Of a DNA stretch of 64,000 nucleotides, positions 21,096 through 34,350 are shown in pieces. A program made the position numbers and the translations under genes. Position 1 is the stretch's first letter. Each line of letters begins with the position of its first letter. The notes beneath the pieces are model-generated. The model ran no database searches, was not told the DNA's origin, and was given only the letters and a program-made list of their open reading frames with translations. Location: NCBI GenBank assembly GCA_037176705.1, contig JBAWUJ010000086.1, forward strand, positions 62,001-126,000, in the 5' to 3' direction. The DNA comes from Molossus alvarezi (lineage: Eukaryota > Chordata > Mammalia > Chiroptera > Molossidae).

Positions 21096-22895
21096 CTCTC
21101 TCTGTCTCTCTCTCTTTCCCGCCCCGCCCCCGTCTCCCTCTCCTCCTCTCTCTCACCCCCCTAGTCTCATAGAGCTCTCCGGTCTTGCAGGACAGGGAAT
21201 TTCGCGGAGTCGTGGAAGGGACTGCTCCCCTAGGCCCCTCCTGTGCCGAGGAAGGTCAGGCGGGCAAGCGGGTCCCCGGGCGGAATTGGGGATTTCCTCG
21301 GAGCGAGGAGAGGAGGCAGCTTTTCTGTGCGATCTCGGTTCCGGCGGAGGACACCTGCTGTGGGCAGAGAAGCCTGACCCCGGTGGCCTGGGGTTTTCGC
21401 CGGCGCCGGCGATACGTCAACCATCCACAGGAGTGGAAACGGTCCTGGTGCACACTGCAACTGTTTTCAGAGAGGTAGGGACTGTCGTGTCTTAGGTCAA
21501 ATAAGTACTTTTGAAACCTAAGTCCTTCAGATCAACGTGTTAATATTTATTGCCTGATCCGCCCGCGCCCGCCCAGCCCCCAGCACACCAGGCCACCCAC
21601 AGCCGGCCTCGCCCCCCCCACCCAGACACACACACACGCACCCCCACGGACACGCACACCGCCCCGCCCCCACCCACACCGACACAGCAGCGCCCAGTCA
21701 CGGCCCGCTAGAGATCCGGGCCACTGGTGGACCCGGTCGCTGTCCGTTGCAGCGGCCAAGTCCGGTGCCGGGCAACCTGTCTCTCCGGTCGCCCAGGCAA
21801 CCGGCGGCCAGGGCCGCCGTTGATGGCGCGGTCACGCGTCACCCGCAAGTCGTCCTCGCTCGTTCGGTGCCTCGATCGCGTGACCGCGGTTCTGTGGGCA
21901 GACCCGGAAGCGGGCCGGAGAGAGGCACACACGCACAGACCCTCCCTCCCTCCCTCCCTCCCAGACACACACGGGCCTCCACACCTCCCTCGCTGGCTCC
22001 CTCCCTCCCCCCCTTGGCCTCTGGCAACATACAAGTACAGAATCAGTCAAGAAAACGTTTCAATATCGCGGCGCTCTCGTCCTGTTCATCGGCTCCGCGT
22101 CAGTCTGCGGCCTCGGCCCGGGCAGAGACCCTGAGAGGGCCGAGGAGATCTCACCCTCCCTTTCGACCTCGAGGATGTTCAGTGGGCCGGCGAGGGAAGA
22201 GCGGCTGCCAGCCGCCGAGCCGGCCCGCTCGGTTTGTTTCTCACGGAAGGCTTCCGGGCCCGTGACAAGGGAGACCATCTGGTGGGAGACCTAAGAGTGT
22301 AGTGAGAAATCAGGAGGGATACCTCGACTGGGAACATCTTCCCTGAGGAGCAAGGGGTTCGCCTCCCACACCGGGCCCCCGCCCAGCTCAGGATCCCAGT
22401 ACCAGGAAGAGAAGTCCCCATCCCTTGTGGCTGTGCAAACCACGGGGAATCGAGTCGAGGTCGAGCCTGCCGGGGTCCCAGGCAGTTCCTTTGAAAGGGC
22501 CTGCCCACGCACGGAGCTCCGGGGACCCTCTTTCTGCGGGCTGCGGAGTGGGGGTGGGTGGCAGGGAGGGACAGCGGCAGCTTGAAAGGCACCAGAGACA
22601 TCCCTGGGAAGAACTGAGTCCTTTGGCATTGGGGTGAGAGCTGGAGGGGCAGCTTTGTCCCGGGCACACGTGCTGGTGGAGGCTGCTGTTCCATGGGTGA
22701 GCCCTTCCCTCGCGGGGCAGGCAGCCCGGTGGGCGGGCGCGCACCGTCCCTGGGACTCTGGTGACCTGGCACCCACTGTCTGGGCCACCCTGGTGATTGC
22801 CTGAGGCCCCGCCCCACGGCCCATTCAGGCCCACCCAAGCTGTGTCCATTGATTTTCTCCTAGGATTGGCCTGTCTTGGCTCCCGCTTGCTTCAC
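17176..22895 (+). repeat. Array unit 4 (5720 bp)
   Basis: Alleles: CTGGTG x5, preceded by a TTGGTG where other units have an extra TTG plus CTGGTG, and CTG x11 (19010-19090); CT x16 (21058-21089), GT x3. It shares G at 20742, T at 20796 and T at 21895 with unit 3, and the same CT and GT alleles, so the second halves of units 3 and 4 look like a recent duplicate pair. It has both TAGACGCC (near 18758) and GAAACAAGTC (near 18849). Private changes: CACACAGTCC near 18649 and CTGCAAAGAG near 18833. Confidence 0.95.
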
Positions 22896-24799
22896 GTGGT
22901 CCTAAATTCTCTGAAACCAGCAACACCTGGCCTCAGCGAGCCCCATCCCTCCTCTGGCTCACTGGCCCCAGGCCTGGCAGTGGTAGCAGCCAGCCTTGGG
23001 GCCCAGCTTGACATTGCCTAGGCACCTCCAAGACCAGCACAGAAGGCAGCCATGTGTAGATCGCTTTGTAGCTTATGTCTGGTGGCCCCGGGGAGAACAC
23101 ACAGGGGCAGTGGCCGACCTCGCCCCGGAGCCAGCCTGGAAGAGTTGGCCTTTCCTTTGCTCCTTTTCCCTTCAGAATATTACAGTGGCATCCTCAGTCC
23201 CTGGAGGTGGGCCTCTGAGCTTCTTTCTCAATAGGCTGTACGTGTGTATTCTTTCCCTTGCCTCTCTCTTTCCTCCCTCCCTCCCTCTCTGGCTAGAGCC
23301 CTTTGGGGCTCAGGGCGAGACTGAGGAAGTTGTACAGAGAGCTCCCACATGCCCACTGCCCTGTAGTCCCTGCTCTTTCTTCCCCAAGTCACACACGGGC
23401 AGGCACGCAGGCACCCAATGCGTGAATTTTCTGAGGCCCAGAGGCCTGGTGCAGAACTTAGGATGAAACCCCTACCCTTCTGTTTTCCACAAAGACAGGC
23501 ATGGGCCTAAGCAAGGTGGCCTGGCCTGGGCCTGGGGGTGGGGTGGGGGTGGGGTTAGGGGATGGGAAGGGAAGGTCAGGGCCACTTATTCCAAGGGAAA
23601 GCAATGGCTTCATTCCAATGCAGAGAGCCTAGGACTTTGCCTCAGGCTTCTACAACTCCCCCACACTTAGGCCACTGATTCCAAGCTGCAGGAAGGGAGC
23701 GCGGGCGGGCAGTCTGGGGCTGAAAGAGTTCGCCTCCATGTGCCAAAGCCGAAAACTGCCCTCCACCCTCTGAGACAGGGCAGGGTGTGGGTGGGGGTTA
23801 GGTGGCGGTCGGGTGGTGGCGGTGGTGTTGAGCGGTGGCGGTTTAGGGGTGCAAGTCCAGGGCATCCAAGGAGAAGTTAAACAGTCCATCTCGGCGTCTT
23901 CGATTCCCCAGGCCAAACGCTGGTGTGGAGTGATGAGGGTGCGGGGAGGCCTGGTAGGGGATGAATGGACTCAGTAAGCCAGTGTCTCGGGAACAACGAG
24001 CACACGCGTACTGAAACACTGTGCTCCAGCTGACGATTTTGGTAACTCTCCTTTAGGTTCCCCTCACATGGATGGATGGGTAGATGGTTGGGTGGGTGGG
24101 TGGATGGATGGATGGATGGTGAGCACTGAACTGGACAGACAGGACACACCGATCCTCCCTCCACCCACCGATTTCCAAGGGTAGGTCCGGGCCTAGGACA
24201 TGGGCAACACCCCCATCAAGTGAATTTAGTTAACACCTTTGTAGTTTGGACCGTCCTTTGAGTTTAGTGTAGGTCTCTGGGTCTGTGGGGCCACTACACA
24301 GGCCTCCGCTGAGCTCGCCTGTGTTCCTATGTGTATGTGGCCCCTGTTACGCACACACGCACACACACGGTCCTCTCCTCGGGAGAGCCCTGACTCCTAA
24401 GTCGTGATCCCGGGGTTGTTTGAAACATCACCCCAAAGGAGTGGACCCCAGGAGGAGGATGTGAACATATGTAGTAGACGCCCGTGAACTGTGTGTTCTG
24501 AAAAGGGTTCAGACCTTAGGTCGTAGGTGATGTTTATATTTACCACCCTGCAATGAGAACCTAGAAACAAGTCAGGACATCAAAAATCCCTCTCTTTGAA
24601 AGTCAGGGAGTTCCTGCATGTGTCAGAGAGGGTCCCCTATTTGTCTCCTGGCCTTCCATAGAATTCACCCCAGGACCTGATGTGTAATCTTTGAGTCTGA
24701 TGAGTTTTTTGAGTCATTCTTTGTTGTTGCTGGTGCTGGTGCTGGTGCTGGTGCTGGTGCTGGTGCTGGTGCTGGTGCTGGTGCGGGTCCTGGTGTTGG

Positions 24800-24830
<31 letters not shown>

Positions 24831-26789
24831 TCTTCAGTTAATCCTCACCCGAGGGTATTTCCTTGATTTGCAGTTGGACACCGAAATGCCAGGATAATTC
24901 TGGGAGAAGAGGAATGGAGAAACCGAGGCAGGAAAGTTAAACAAAGCCAAAGAGCTTTGCGGGACGTGTGTAGCAGGGCCTGATCTTGAGAACCAGGCCA
25001 ACAGACTCTACTTGTCACAGAAGTGTGCAGCAGAGGAGGGGGCACGGAAGGGGAGAGGGGGAGAATTCAGACACCACTTAGTGGCAATCATCCTGAAGTT
25101 GTTGGGACAGCAGGGAGGGAGAGAGGGAGGGAGGAGGAAAGAAGAGTGTAAAGGAATGAACCAAGCAACCGAGCAACCAACCGACCAAAGAGGCAGGTCC
25201 TTCCCAGGAACTAGACCAAAGAAAAGGGGAGACTTTTGGAGTCCAACTGCACCAGGAATATCTAGGCGAGGAACTTCAAAACAAAAACTTCCAGACCGAA
25301 GGGGATGTGAGGCAGAAAAGGCTCTTTAGATGAGCCGAGAGCCTGCCTGTGCTCCCTAGGCCAGACGCGTAGGGTGGCTCGCTCCGTTTCCGTAATAAAT
25401 GTGCATGAGTTCAGGTTGTGCTCCCTTCACTTGCATTCAGGTTGCAATAAATTCACGGGGCGAGCGGAACGCAGATGTTCTGTGCAGTGTCTCCTCCACC
25501 TCCTTCCCCATGAGAACACAAAGATCCAGGCTGGGGACAGCCCTCTGCCGGTGATTCAGGGGATCGTCCAGTCACACCTCTCTGGTGTCTGTGAGCGGTG
25601 CAGGTCCCATTTGCATCACAGGCGGCCTTTGAGAGGGAGTGGGAGGGGGCCAGGGGGTATGGTCAAGTGGGAGGGCAGGAGGGAGCGGGAAGAGGGAACT
25701 CTGCAACACCTGATGAGTTTATTGTCTTTGGCTTTCCCCACACACTCACTGCTTCCAGAAGCAGTGTGGAGTCACACCAAGATTCCCCACAGGAGAACAG
25801 GAAGGAGGGGTTGACGGCAGGCAAGTTTCCTTAGTAGGCCTCCTCCTCGCCCAGCCGCACCACTTGCCCTTGGCAGAGATTCCAACGCCAGGCAAGGGGA
25901 GGAGTGGGGGCGAAAGCTTCACAGTGCCCAAAGGGTAGGGCCCCCGGCCCATGGGAAGCTGGTGGCAGGCGGGCCGAGCAGTGGAGGGGTGTCCCATGGA
26001 ACACATCTGCCGCTTTGCCATTGGACTGGAGCTTGGTGGGTTGTCGGGGCGGGGCGGCGGCCCAAACACACGGGTGGAGGGGGGCGCTCGCCTAGGGCGG
26101 GACTTTTGGGGGGGGGTTGCCCCGCCGGTTCGGTGCCCGCCGCCACAGGAGTGGTTCGCCGTGTCCTGCCAGGAATCCCTCCGTCACCCTCTTCAGTCCA
26201 CCAAATCCCGTTTTTGTCTGGGAAAAGTGGACATGTGTAAAAAGGAGAAGCGAACGGACGACACAGTTCCGAGAGGCCGATTCACGTGGATATTGTTTCC
26301 ACGCGACACAGGTGTCAAGAAGTAAGTGTAAGGGACGAGGCGCCCACCTGCATTTCTCAGGCCGTGAAAGTGGTTTTCATGGCAGGTACTGCCCTGTGTC
26401 ATTTGCCCCGACCCTGCTCCTACACACCGCCTTCCATTTCCCCGGGGCGCGCAGGTGTGCTGTCAATTGCCAGCATTCAGGACGGCCGCGGCCCCGCCCC
26501 TTTCGCCCCGCCCCCGGCCTGACGGCCCATCCCCCTGTGCGCCGACCTGGCCAGCTGTCAACCTCCTCTGTGCCGAGCTTATCACAGCCGCCACCGGGCA
26601 GGCGCTGCGCGATTGCCCCACGTCACAGTGAGGCCAGCCGGATCGCATCGCATCACATCGCATCGCATCGCATCCTGACTAACGGGGCCACGGAGACGCG
26701 TGGCCCAGAGCTCGGGAGCCCGGGCACGTGCTCGATTCACGGCAGCGGGAGGGTGCTTGGGACACTTGTCTTCTCTCCTCTCTTTTCTG

Positions 26790-26830
<41 letters not shown>

Positions 26831-28630
26831 CTCTCTCTGTCTCTCTCTCTTTCCCGCCCCGCCCCCGTCTCCCTCTCCTCCTCTCTCTCACCCCCCTAGT
26901 CTCATAGAGCTCTCCGGTCTTGCAGGACAGGGAATTTCGCGGAGTCGTGGAAGGGACTGCTCCCCTAGGCCCCTCCTGTGCCGAGGAAGGTCAGGCGGGC
27001 AAGCGGGTCCCCGGGCGGAATTGGGGATTTCCTCGGAGCGAGGAGAGGAGGCAGCTTTTCTGTGCGATCTCGGTTCCGGCGGAGGACACCTGCTGTGGGC
27101 AGAGAAGCCTGACCCCGGTGGCCTGGGGTTTTCGCCGGCGCCGGCGATACGTCAACCATCCACAGGAGTGGAAACGGTCCTGGTGCACACTGCAACTGTT
27201 TTCAGAGAGGTAGGGACTGTCGTGTCTTAGGTCAAATAAGTACTTTTGAAACCTAAGTCCTTCAGATCAACGTGTTAATATTTATTGCCTGATCCGCCCG
27301 CGCCCACCCAGCCCCCAGCACACCAGGCCACCCACAGCCGGCCTCGCCCCCCCCACCCAGACACACACACACGCACCCCCACGGACACGCACACCGCCCC
27401 GCCCCCACCCACACCGACACAGCAGCGCCCAGTCACGGCCCGCTAGAGATCCGGGCCACTGGTGGACCCGGTCGCTGTCCGTTGCAGCGGCCAAGTCCGG
27501 TGCCGGGCAACCTGTCTCTCCGGTCGCCCAGGCAACCGGCGGCCAGGGCCGCCGTTGATGGCGCGGTCACGCGTCACCCGCAAGTCGTCCTCGCTCGTTC
27601 GGTGCCTCGATCGCGTGACCGCGGTTCTGTGGGCAGACCCGGAAGCGGGCCGGAGAGAGGCACACACGCACAGACCCTCCCTCCCTCCCTCCCTCCCAGA
27701 CACACACGGGCCTCCACACCTCCCTCGCTGGCTCCCTCCCTCCCCCCCTTGGCCTCTGGCAACATACAAGTACAGAATCAGTCAATAAAACGTTTCAATA
27801 TCGCGGCGCTCTCGTCCTGTTCATCGGCTCCGCGTCAGTCTGCGGCCTCTGCCCGGGCAGAGACCCTGAGAGGGCCGAGGAGATCTCACCCTCCCTTTCG
27901 ACCTCGAGGATGTTCAGTGGGCCGGCGAGGGAAGAGCGGCTGCCAGCCGCCGAGCCGGCCCGCTCGGTTTGTTTCTCACGGAAGGCTTCCGGGCCCGTGA
28001 CAAGGGAGACCATCTGGTGGGAGACCTAAGAGTGTAGTGAGAAATCAGGAGGGATACCTCGACTGGGAACATCTTCCCTGAGGAGCAAGGGGTTCGCCTC
28101 CCACACCGGGCCCCCGCCCAGCTCAGGATCCCAGTACCAGGAAGAGAAGTCCCCATCCCTTGTGGCTGTGCAAACCACGGGGAATCGAGTCGAGGTCGAG
28201 CCTGCCGGGGTCCCAGGCAGTTCCTTTGAAAGGGCCTGCCCACGCACGGAGCTCCGGGGACCCTCTTTCTGCGGGCTGCGGAGTGGGGGTGGGTGGCAGG
28301 GAGGGACAGCGGCAGCTTGAAAGGCACCAGAGACATCCCTGGGAAGAACTGAGTCCTTTGGCATTGGGGTGAGAGCTGGAGGGGCAGCTTTGTCCCGGGC
28401 ACACGTGCTGGTGGAGGCTGCTGTTCCATGGGTGAGCCCTTCCCTCGCGGGGCAGGCAGCCCGGTGGGCGGGCGCGCACCGTCCCTGGGACTCTGGTGAC
28501 CTGGCACCCACTGTCTGGGCCACCCTGGTGATTGCCTGAGGCCCCGCCCCACGGCCCATTCAGGCCCACCCAAGCTGTGTCCATTGATTTTCTCCTAGGA
28601 TTGGCCTGTCTTGGCTCCCGCTTGCTTCAC
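22896..28630 (+). repeat. Array unit 5 (5735 bp)
   Basis: Alleles: CTGGTG x9 and CTG x9 (24730-24828) with one GTG lost downstream (GCTGGTTC), the same microsatellite haplotype as unit 11; CT x17 (26793-26826), GT x2. It shares T at 26548 (GACCTGGCC) with adjacent unit 6, T at 27630 with units 3 and 4, and the AATAAA-creating change (27784-27789) with unit 2. Private changes: GAAGGTCAGG near 23576, CGCCCACCCA near 27306 and CCTCTGCCCG near 27850. It is the most diverged unit here. Confidence 0.95.
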
Positions 28631-30516
28631 GTGGTCCTAAATTCTCTGAAACCAGCAACACCTGGCCTCAGCGAGCCCCATCCCTCCTCTGGCTCACTGG
28701 CCCCAGGCCTGGCAGTGGTAGCAGCCAGCCTTGGGGCCCAGCTTGACATTGCCTAGGCACCTCCAAGACCAGCACAGAAGGCAGCCATGTGTAGATCGCT
28801 TTGTAGCTTATGTCTGGTGGCCCCGGGGAGAACACACAGGGGCAGTGGCCGACCTCGCCCCGGAGCCAGCCTGGAAGAGTTGGCCTTTCCTTTGCTCCTT
28901 TTCCCTTCAGAATATTACAGTGGCATCCTCAGTCCCTGGAGGTGGGCCTCTGAGCTTCTTTCTCAATAGGCTGTACGTGTGTATTCTTTCCCTTGCCTCT
29001 CTCTTTCCTCCCTCCCTCCCTCTCTGGCTAGAGCCCTTTGGGGCTCAGGGCGAGACTGAGGAAGTTGTACAGAGAGCTCCCACATGCCCACTGCCCTGTA
29101 GTCCCTGCTCTTTCTTCCCCAAGTCACACACGGGCAGGCACGCAGGCACCCAATGCGTGAATTTTCTGAGGCCCAGAGGCCTGGTGCAGAACTTAGGATG
29201 AAACCCCTACCCTTCTGTTTTCCACAAAGACAGGCATGGGCCTAAGCAAGGTGGCCTGGCCTGGGCCTGGGGGTGGGGTGGGGGTGGGGTTAGGGGATGG
29301 GAAGGGAAGGCCAGGGCCACTTATTCCAAGGGAAAGCAATGGCTTCATTCCAATGCAGAGAGCCTAGGACTTTGCCTCAGGCTTCTACAACTCCCCCACA
29401 CTTAGGCCACTGATTCCAAGCTGCAGGAAGGGAGCGCGGGCGGGCAGTCTGGGGCTGAAAGAGTTCGCCTCCATGTGCCAAAGCCGAAAACTGCCCTCCA
29501 CCCTCTGAGACAGGGCAGGGTGTGGGTGGGGGTTAGGTGGCGGTCGGGTGGTGGCGGTGGTGTTGAGCGGTGGCGGTTTAGGGGTGCAAGTCCAGGGCAT
29601 CCAAGGAGAAGTTAAACAGTCCATCTCGGCGTCTTCGATTCCCCAGGCCAAACGCTGGTGTGGAGTGATGAGGGTGCGGGGAGGCCTGGTAGGGGATGAA
29701 TGGACTCAGTAAGCCAGTGTCTCGGGAACAACGAGCACACGCGTACTGAAACACTGTGCTCCAGCTGACGATTTTGGTAACTCTCCTTTAGGTTCCCCTC
29801 ACATGGATGGATGGGTAGATGGTTGGGTGGGTGGGTGGATGGATGGATGGATGGTGAGCACTGAACTGGACAGACAGGACACACCGATCCTCCCTCCACC
29901 CACCGATTTCCAAGGGTAGGTCCGGGCCTAGGACATGGGCAACACCCCCATCAAGTGAATTTAGTTAACACCTTTGTAGTTTGGACCGTCCTTTGAGTTT
30001 AGTTTAGGTCTCTGGGTCTGTGGGGCCACTACACAGGCCTCCGCTGAGCTCGCCTGTGTTCCTATGTGTATGTGGCCCCTGTTACGCACACACGCACACA
30101 CACGGTCCTCTCCTCGGGAGAGCCCTGACTCCTAAGTCGTGATCCCGGGGTTGTTTGAAACATCACCCCAAAGGAGTGGACCCCAGGAGGAGGATGTGAA
30201 CATATGTAGTAGAGGCCCGTGAACTGTGTGTTCTGAAAAGGGTTCAGACCTTAGGTCGTAGGTGATGTTTATATTTACCACCCTGCAATGAGAACCTAGA
30301 AACAGGTCAGGACATCAAAAATCCCTCTCTTTGAAAGTCAGGGAGTTCCTGCATGTGTCAGAGAGGGTCCCCTATTTGTCTCCTGGCCTTCCATAGAATT
30401 CACCCCAGGACCTGATGTGTAATCTTTGAGTCTGATGAGTTTTTTGAGTCATTCTTTGTTGTTGCTGGTGCTGGTGCTGGTGCTGGTGCTGGTGCTGGTG
30501 CGGGTCCTGGTGTTGG

Positions 30517-30548
<32 letters not shown>

Positions 30549-32509
30549 GTTCTTCAGTTAATCCTCACCCGAGGGTATTTCCTTGATTTGCAGTTGGACA
30601 CCGAAATGCCAGGATAATTCTGGGAGAAGAGGAATGGAGAAACCGAGGCAGGAAAGTTAAACAAAGCCAAAGAGCTTTGCGGGACGTGTGTAGCAGGGCC
30701 TGATCTTGAGAACCAGGCCAACAGACTCTACTTGTCACAGAAGTGTGCAGCAGAGGAGGGGGCACGGAAGGGGAGAGGGGGAGAATTCAGACACCACTTA
30801 GTGGCAATTATCCTGAAGTTGTTGGGACAGCAGGGAGGGAGAGAGGGAGGGAGGAGGAAAGAAGAGTGTAAAGGAATGAACCAAGCAACCGAGCAACCAA
30901 CCGACCAAAGAGGCAGGTCCTTCCCAGGAACTAGACCAAAGAAAAGGGGAGACTTTTGGAGTCCAACTGCACCAGGAATATCTAGGCGAGGAACTTCAAA
31001 ACAAAAACTTCCAGACCGAAGGGGATGTGAGGCAGAAAAGGCTCTTTAGATGAGCCGAGAGCCTGCCTGTGCTCCCTAGGCCAGACGCGTAGGGTGGCTC
31101 GCTCCGTTTCCGTAATAAATGTGCATGAGTTCAGGTTGTGCTCCCTTCACTTGCATTCAGGTTGCAATAAATTCACGGGGCGAGCGGAACGCAGATGTTC
31201 TGTGCAGTGTCTCCTCCACCTCCTTCCCCATGAGAACACAAAGATCCAGGCTGGGGACAGCCCTCTGCCGGTGATTCAGGGGATCGTCCAGTCACACCTC
31301 TCTGGTGTCTGTGAGCGGTGCAGGTCCCATTTGCATCACAGGCGGCCTTTGAGAGGGAGTGGGAGGGGGCCAGGGGGTATGGTCAAGTGGGAGGGCAGGA
31401 GGGAGCGGGAAGAGGGAACTCTGCAACACCTGATGAGTTTATTGTCTTTGGCTTTCCCCACACACTCACTGCTTCCAGAAGCAGTGTGGAGTCACACCAA
31501 GATTCCCCACAGGAGAACAGGAAGGAGGGGTTGACGGCAGGCAAGTTTCCTTAGTAGGCCTCCTCCTCGCCCAGCCGCACCACTTGCCCTTGGCAGAGAT
31601 TCCAACGCCAGGCAAGGGGAGGAGTGGGGGCGAAAGCTTCACAGTGCCCAAAGGGTAGGGCCCCCGGCCCATGGGAAGCTGGTGGCAGGCGGGCCGAGCA
31701 GTGGAGGGGTGTCCCATGGAACACATCTGCCGCTTTGCCATTGGACTGGAGCTTGGTGGGTTGTCGGGGCGGGGCGGCGGCCCAAACACACGGGTGGAGG
31801 GGGGCGCTCGCCTAGGGCGGGACTTTTGGGGGGGGGTTGCCCCGCCGGTTCGGTGCCCGCCGCCACAGGAGTGGTTCGCCGTGTCCTGCCAGGAATCCCT
31901 CCGTCACCCTCTTCAGTCCACCAAATCCCGTTTTTGTCTGGGAAAAGTGGACATGTGTAAAAAGGAGAAGCGAACGGACGACACAGTTCCGAGAGGCCGA
32001 TTCACGTGGATATTGTTTCCACGCGACACAGGTGTCAAGAAGTAAGTGTAAGGGACGAGGCGCCCACCTGCATTTCTCAGGCCGTGAAAGTGGTTTTCAT
32101 GGCAGGTACTGCCCTGTGTCATTTGCCCCGACCCTGCTCCTACACACCGCCTTCCATTTCCCCGGGGCGCGCAGGTGTGCTGTCAATTGCCAGCATTCAG
32201 GACGGCCGCGGCCCCGCCCCTTTCGCCCCGCCCCCGGCCTGACGGCCCATCCCCCTGTGCGCCGACCTGGCCAGCTGTCAACCTCCTCTGTGCCGAGCTT
32301 ATCACAGCCGCCACCGGGCAGGCGCTGCGCGATTGCCCCACGTCACAGTGAGGCCAGCCGGATCGCATCGCATCACATCGCATCGCATCGCATCCTGACT
32401 AACGGGGCCACGGAGACGCGTGGCCCAGAGCTCGGGAGCCCGGGCACGTGCTCGATTCACGGCAGCGGGAGGGTGCTTGGGACACTTGTCTTCTCTCCTC
32501 TCTTTTCTG

Positions 32510-32550
<41 letters not shown>

Positions 32551-34350
32551 CTCTCTCTGTCTCTCTCTCTTTCCCGCCCCGCCCCCGTCTCCCTCTCCTC
32601 CTCTCTCTCACCCCCCTAGTCTCATAGAGCTCTCCGGTCTTGCAGGACAGGGAATTTCGCGGAGTCGTGGAAGGGACTGCTCCCCTAGGCCCCTCCTGTG
32701 CCGAGGAAGGTCAGGCGGGCAAGCGGGTCCCCGGGCGGAATTGGGGATTTCCTCGGAGCGAGGAGAGGAGGCAGCTTTTCTGTGCGATCTCGGTTCCGGC
32801 GGAGGACACCTGCTGTGGGCAGAGAAGCCTGACCCCGGTGGCCTGGGGTTTTCGCCGGCGCCGGCGATACGTCAACCATCCACAGGAGTGGAAACGGTCC
32901 TGGTGCACACTGCAACTGTTTTCAGAGAGGTAGGGACTGTCGTGTCTTAGGTCAAATAAGTACTTTTGAAACCTAAGTCCTTCAGATCAACGTGTTAATA
33001 TTTATTGCCTGATCCGCCCGCGCCCGCCCAGCCCCCAGCACACCAGGCCACCCACAGCCGGCCTCGCCCCCCCCACCCAGACACACACACACGCACCCCC
33101 ACGGACACGCACACCGCCCCGCCCCCACCCACACCGACACAGCAGCGCCCAGTCACGGCCCGCTAGAGATCCGGGCCACTGGTGGACCCGGTCGCTGTCC
33201 GTTGCAGCGGCCAAGTCCGGTGCCGGGCAACCTGTCTCTCCGGTCGCCCAGGCAACCGGCGGCCAGGGCCGCCGTTGATGGCGCGGTCACGCGTCACCCG
33301 CAAGTCGTCCTCGCTCGTTCGGTGCCTCGATCGCGTGACCGCGGTTCTGCGGGCAGACCCGGAAGCGGGCCGGAGAGAGGCACACACGCACAGACCCTCC
33401 CTCCCTCCCTCCCTCCCAGACACACACGGGCCTCCACACCTCCCTCGCTGGCTCCCTCCCTCCCCCCCTTGGCCTCTGGCAACATACAAGTACAGAATCA
33501 GTCAAGAAAACGTTTCAATATCGCGGCGCTCTCGTCCTGTTCATCGGCTCCGCGTCAGTCTGCGGCCTCGGCCCGGGCAGAGACCCTGAGAGGGCCGAGG
33601 AGATCTCACCCTCCCTTTCGACCTCGAGGATGTTCAGTGGGCCGGCGAGGGAAGAGCGGCTGCCAGCCGCCGAGCCGGCCCGCTCGGTTTGTTTCTCACG
33701 GAAGGCTTCCGGGCCCGTGACAAGGGAGACCATCTGGTGGGAGACCTAAGAGTGTAGTGAGAAATCAGGAGGGATACCTCGACTGGGAACATCTTCCCTG
33801 AGGAGCAAGGGGTTCGCCTCCCACACCGGGCCCCCGCCCAGCTCAGGATCCCAGTACCAGGAAGAGAAGTCCCCATCCCTTGTGGCTGTGCAAACCACGG
33901 GGAATCGAGTCGAGGTCGAGCCTGCCGGGGTCCCAGGCAGTTCCTTTGAAAGGGCCTGCCCACGCACGGAGCTCCGGGGACCCTCTTTCTGCGGGCTGCG
34001 GAGTGGGGGTGGGTGGCAGGGAGGGACAGCGGCAGCTTGAAAGGCACCAGAGACATCCCTGGGAAGAACTGAGTCCTTTGGCATTGGGGTGAGAGCTGGA
34101 GGGGCAGCTTTGTCCCGGGCACACGTGCTGGTGGAGGCTGCTGTTCCATGGGTGAGCCCTTCCCTCGCGGGGCAGGCAGCCCGGTGGGCGGGCGCGCACC
34201 GTCCCTGGGACTCTGGTGACCTGGCACCCACTGTCTGGGCCACCCTGGTGATTGCCTGAGGCCCCGCCCCACGGCCCATTCAGGCCCACCCAAGCTGTGT
34301 CCATTGATTTTCTCCTAGGATTGGCCTGTCTTGGCTCCCGCTTGCTTCAC
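28631..34350 (+). repeat. Array unit 6 (5720 bp)
   Basis: Alleles: CTGGTG x6 and CTG x9 (30465-30545), CT x17 (32513-32546), GT x2. It shares T at 32268 (GACCTGGCC) and the CT and GT alleles with adjacent unit 5. It has T at 30004 (TTTAGTTTAGG), otherwise seen only in unit 10, and a private GCAATTATCC near 30809. Confidence 0.95.
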
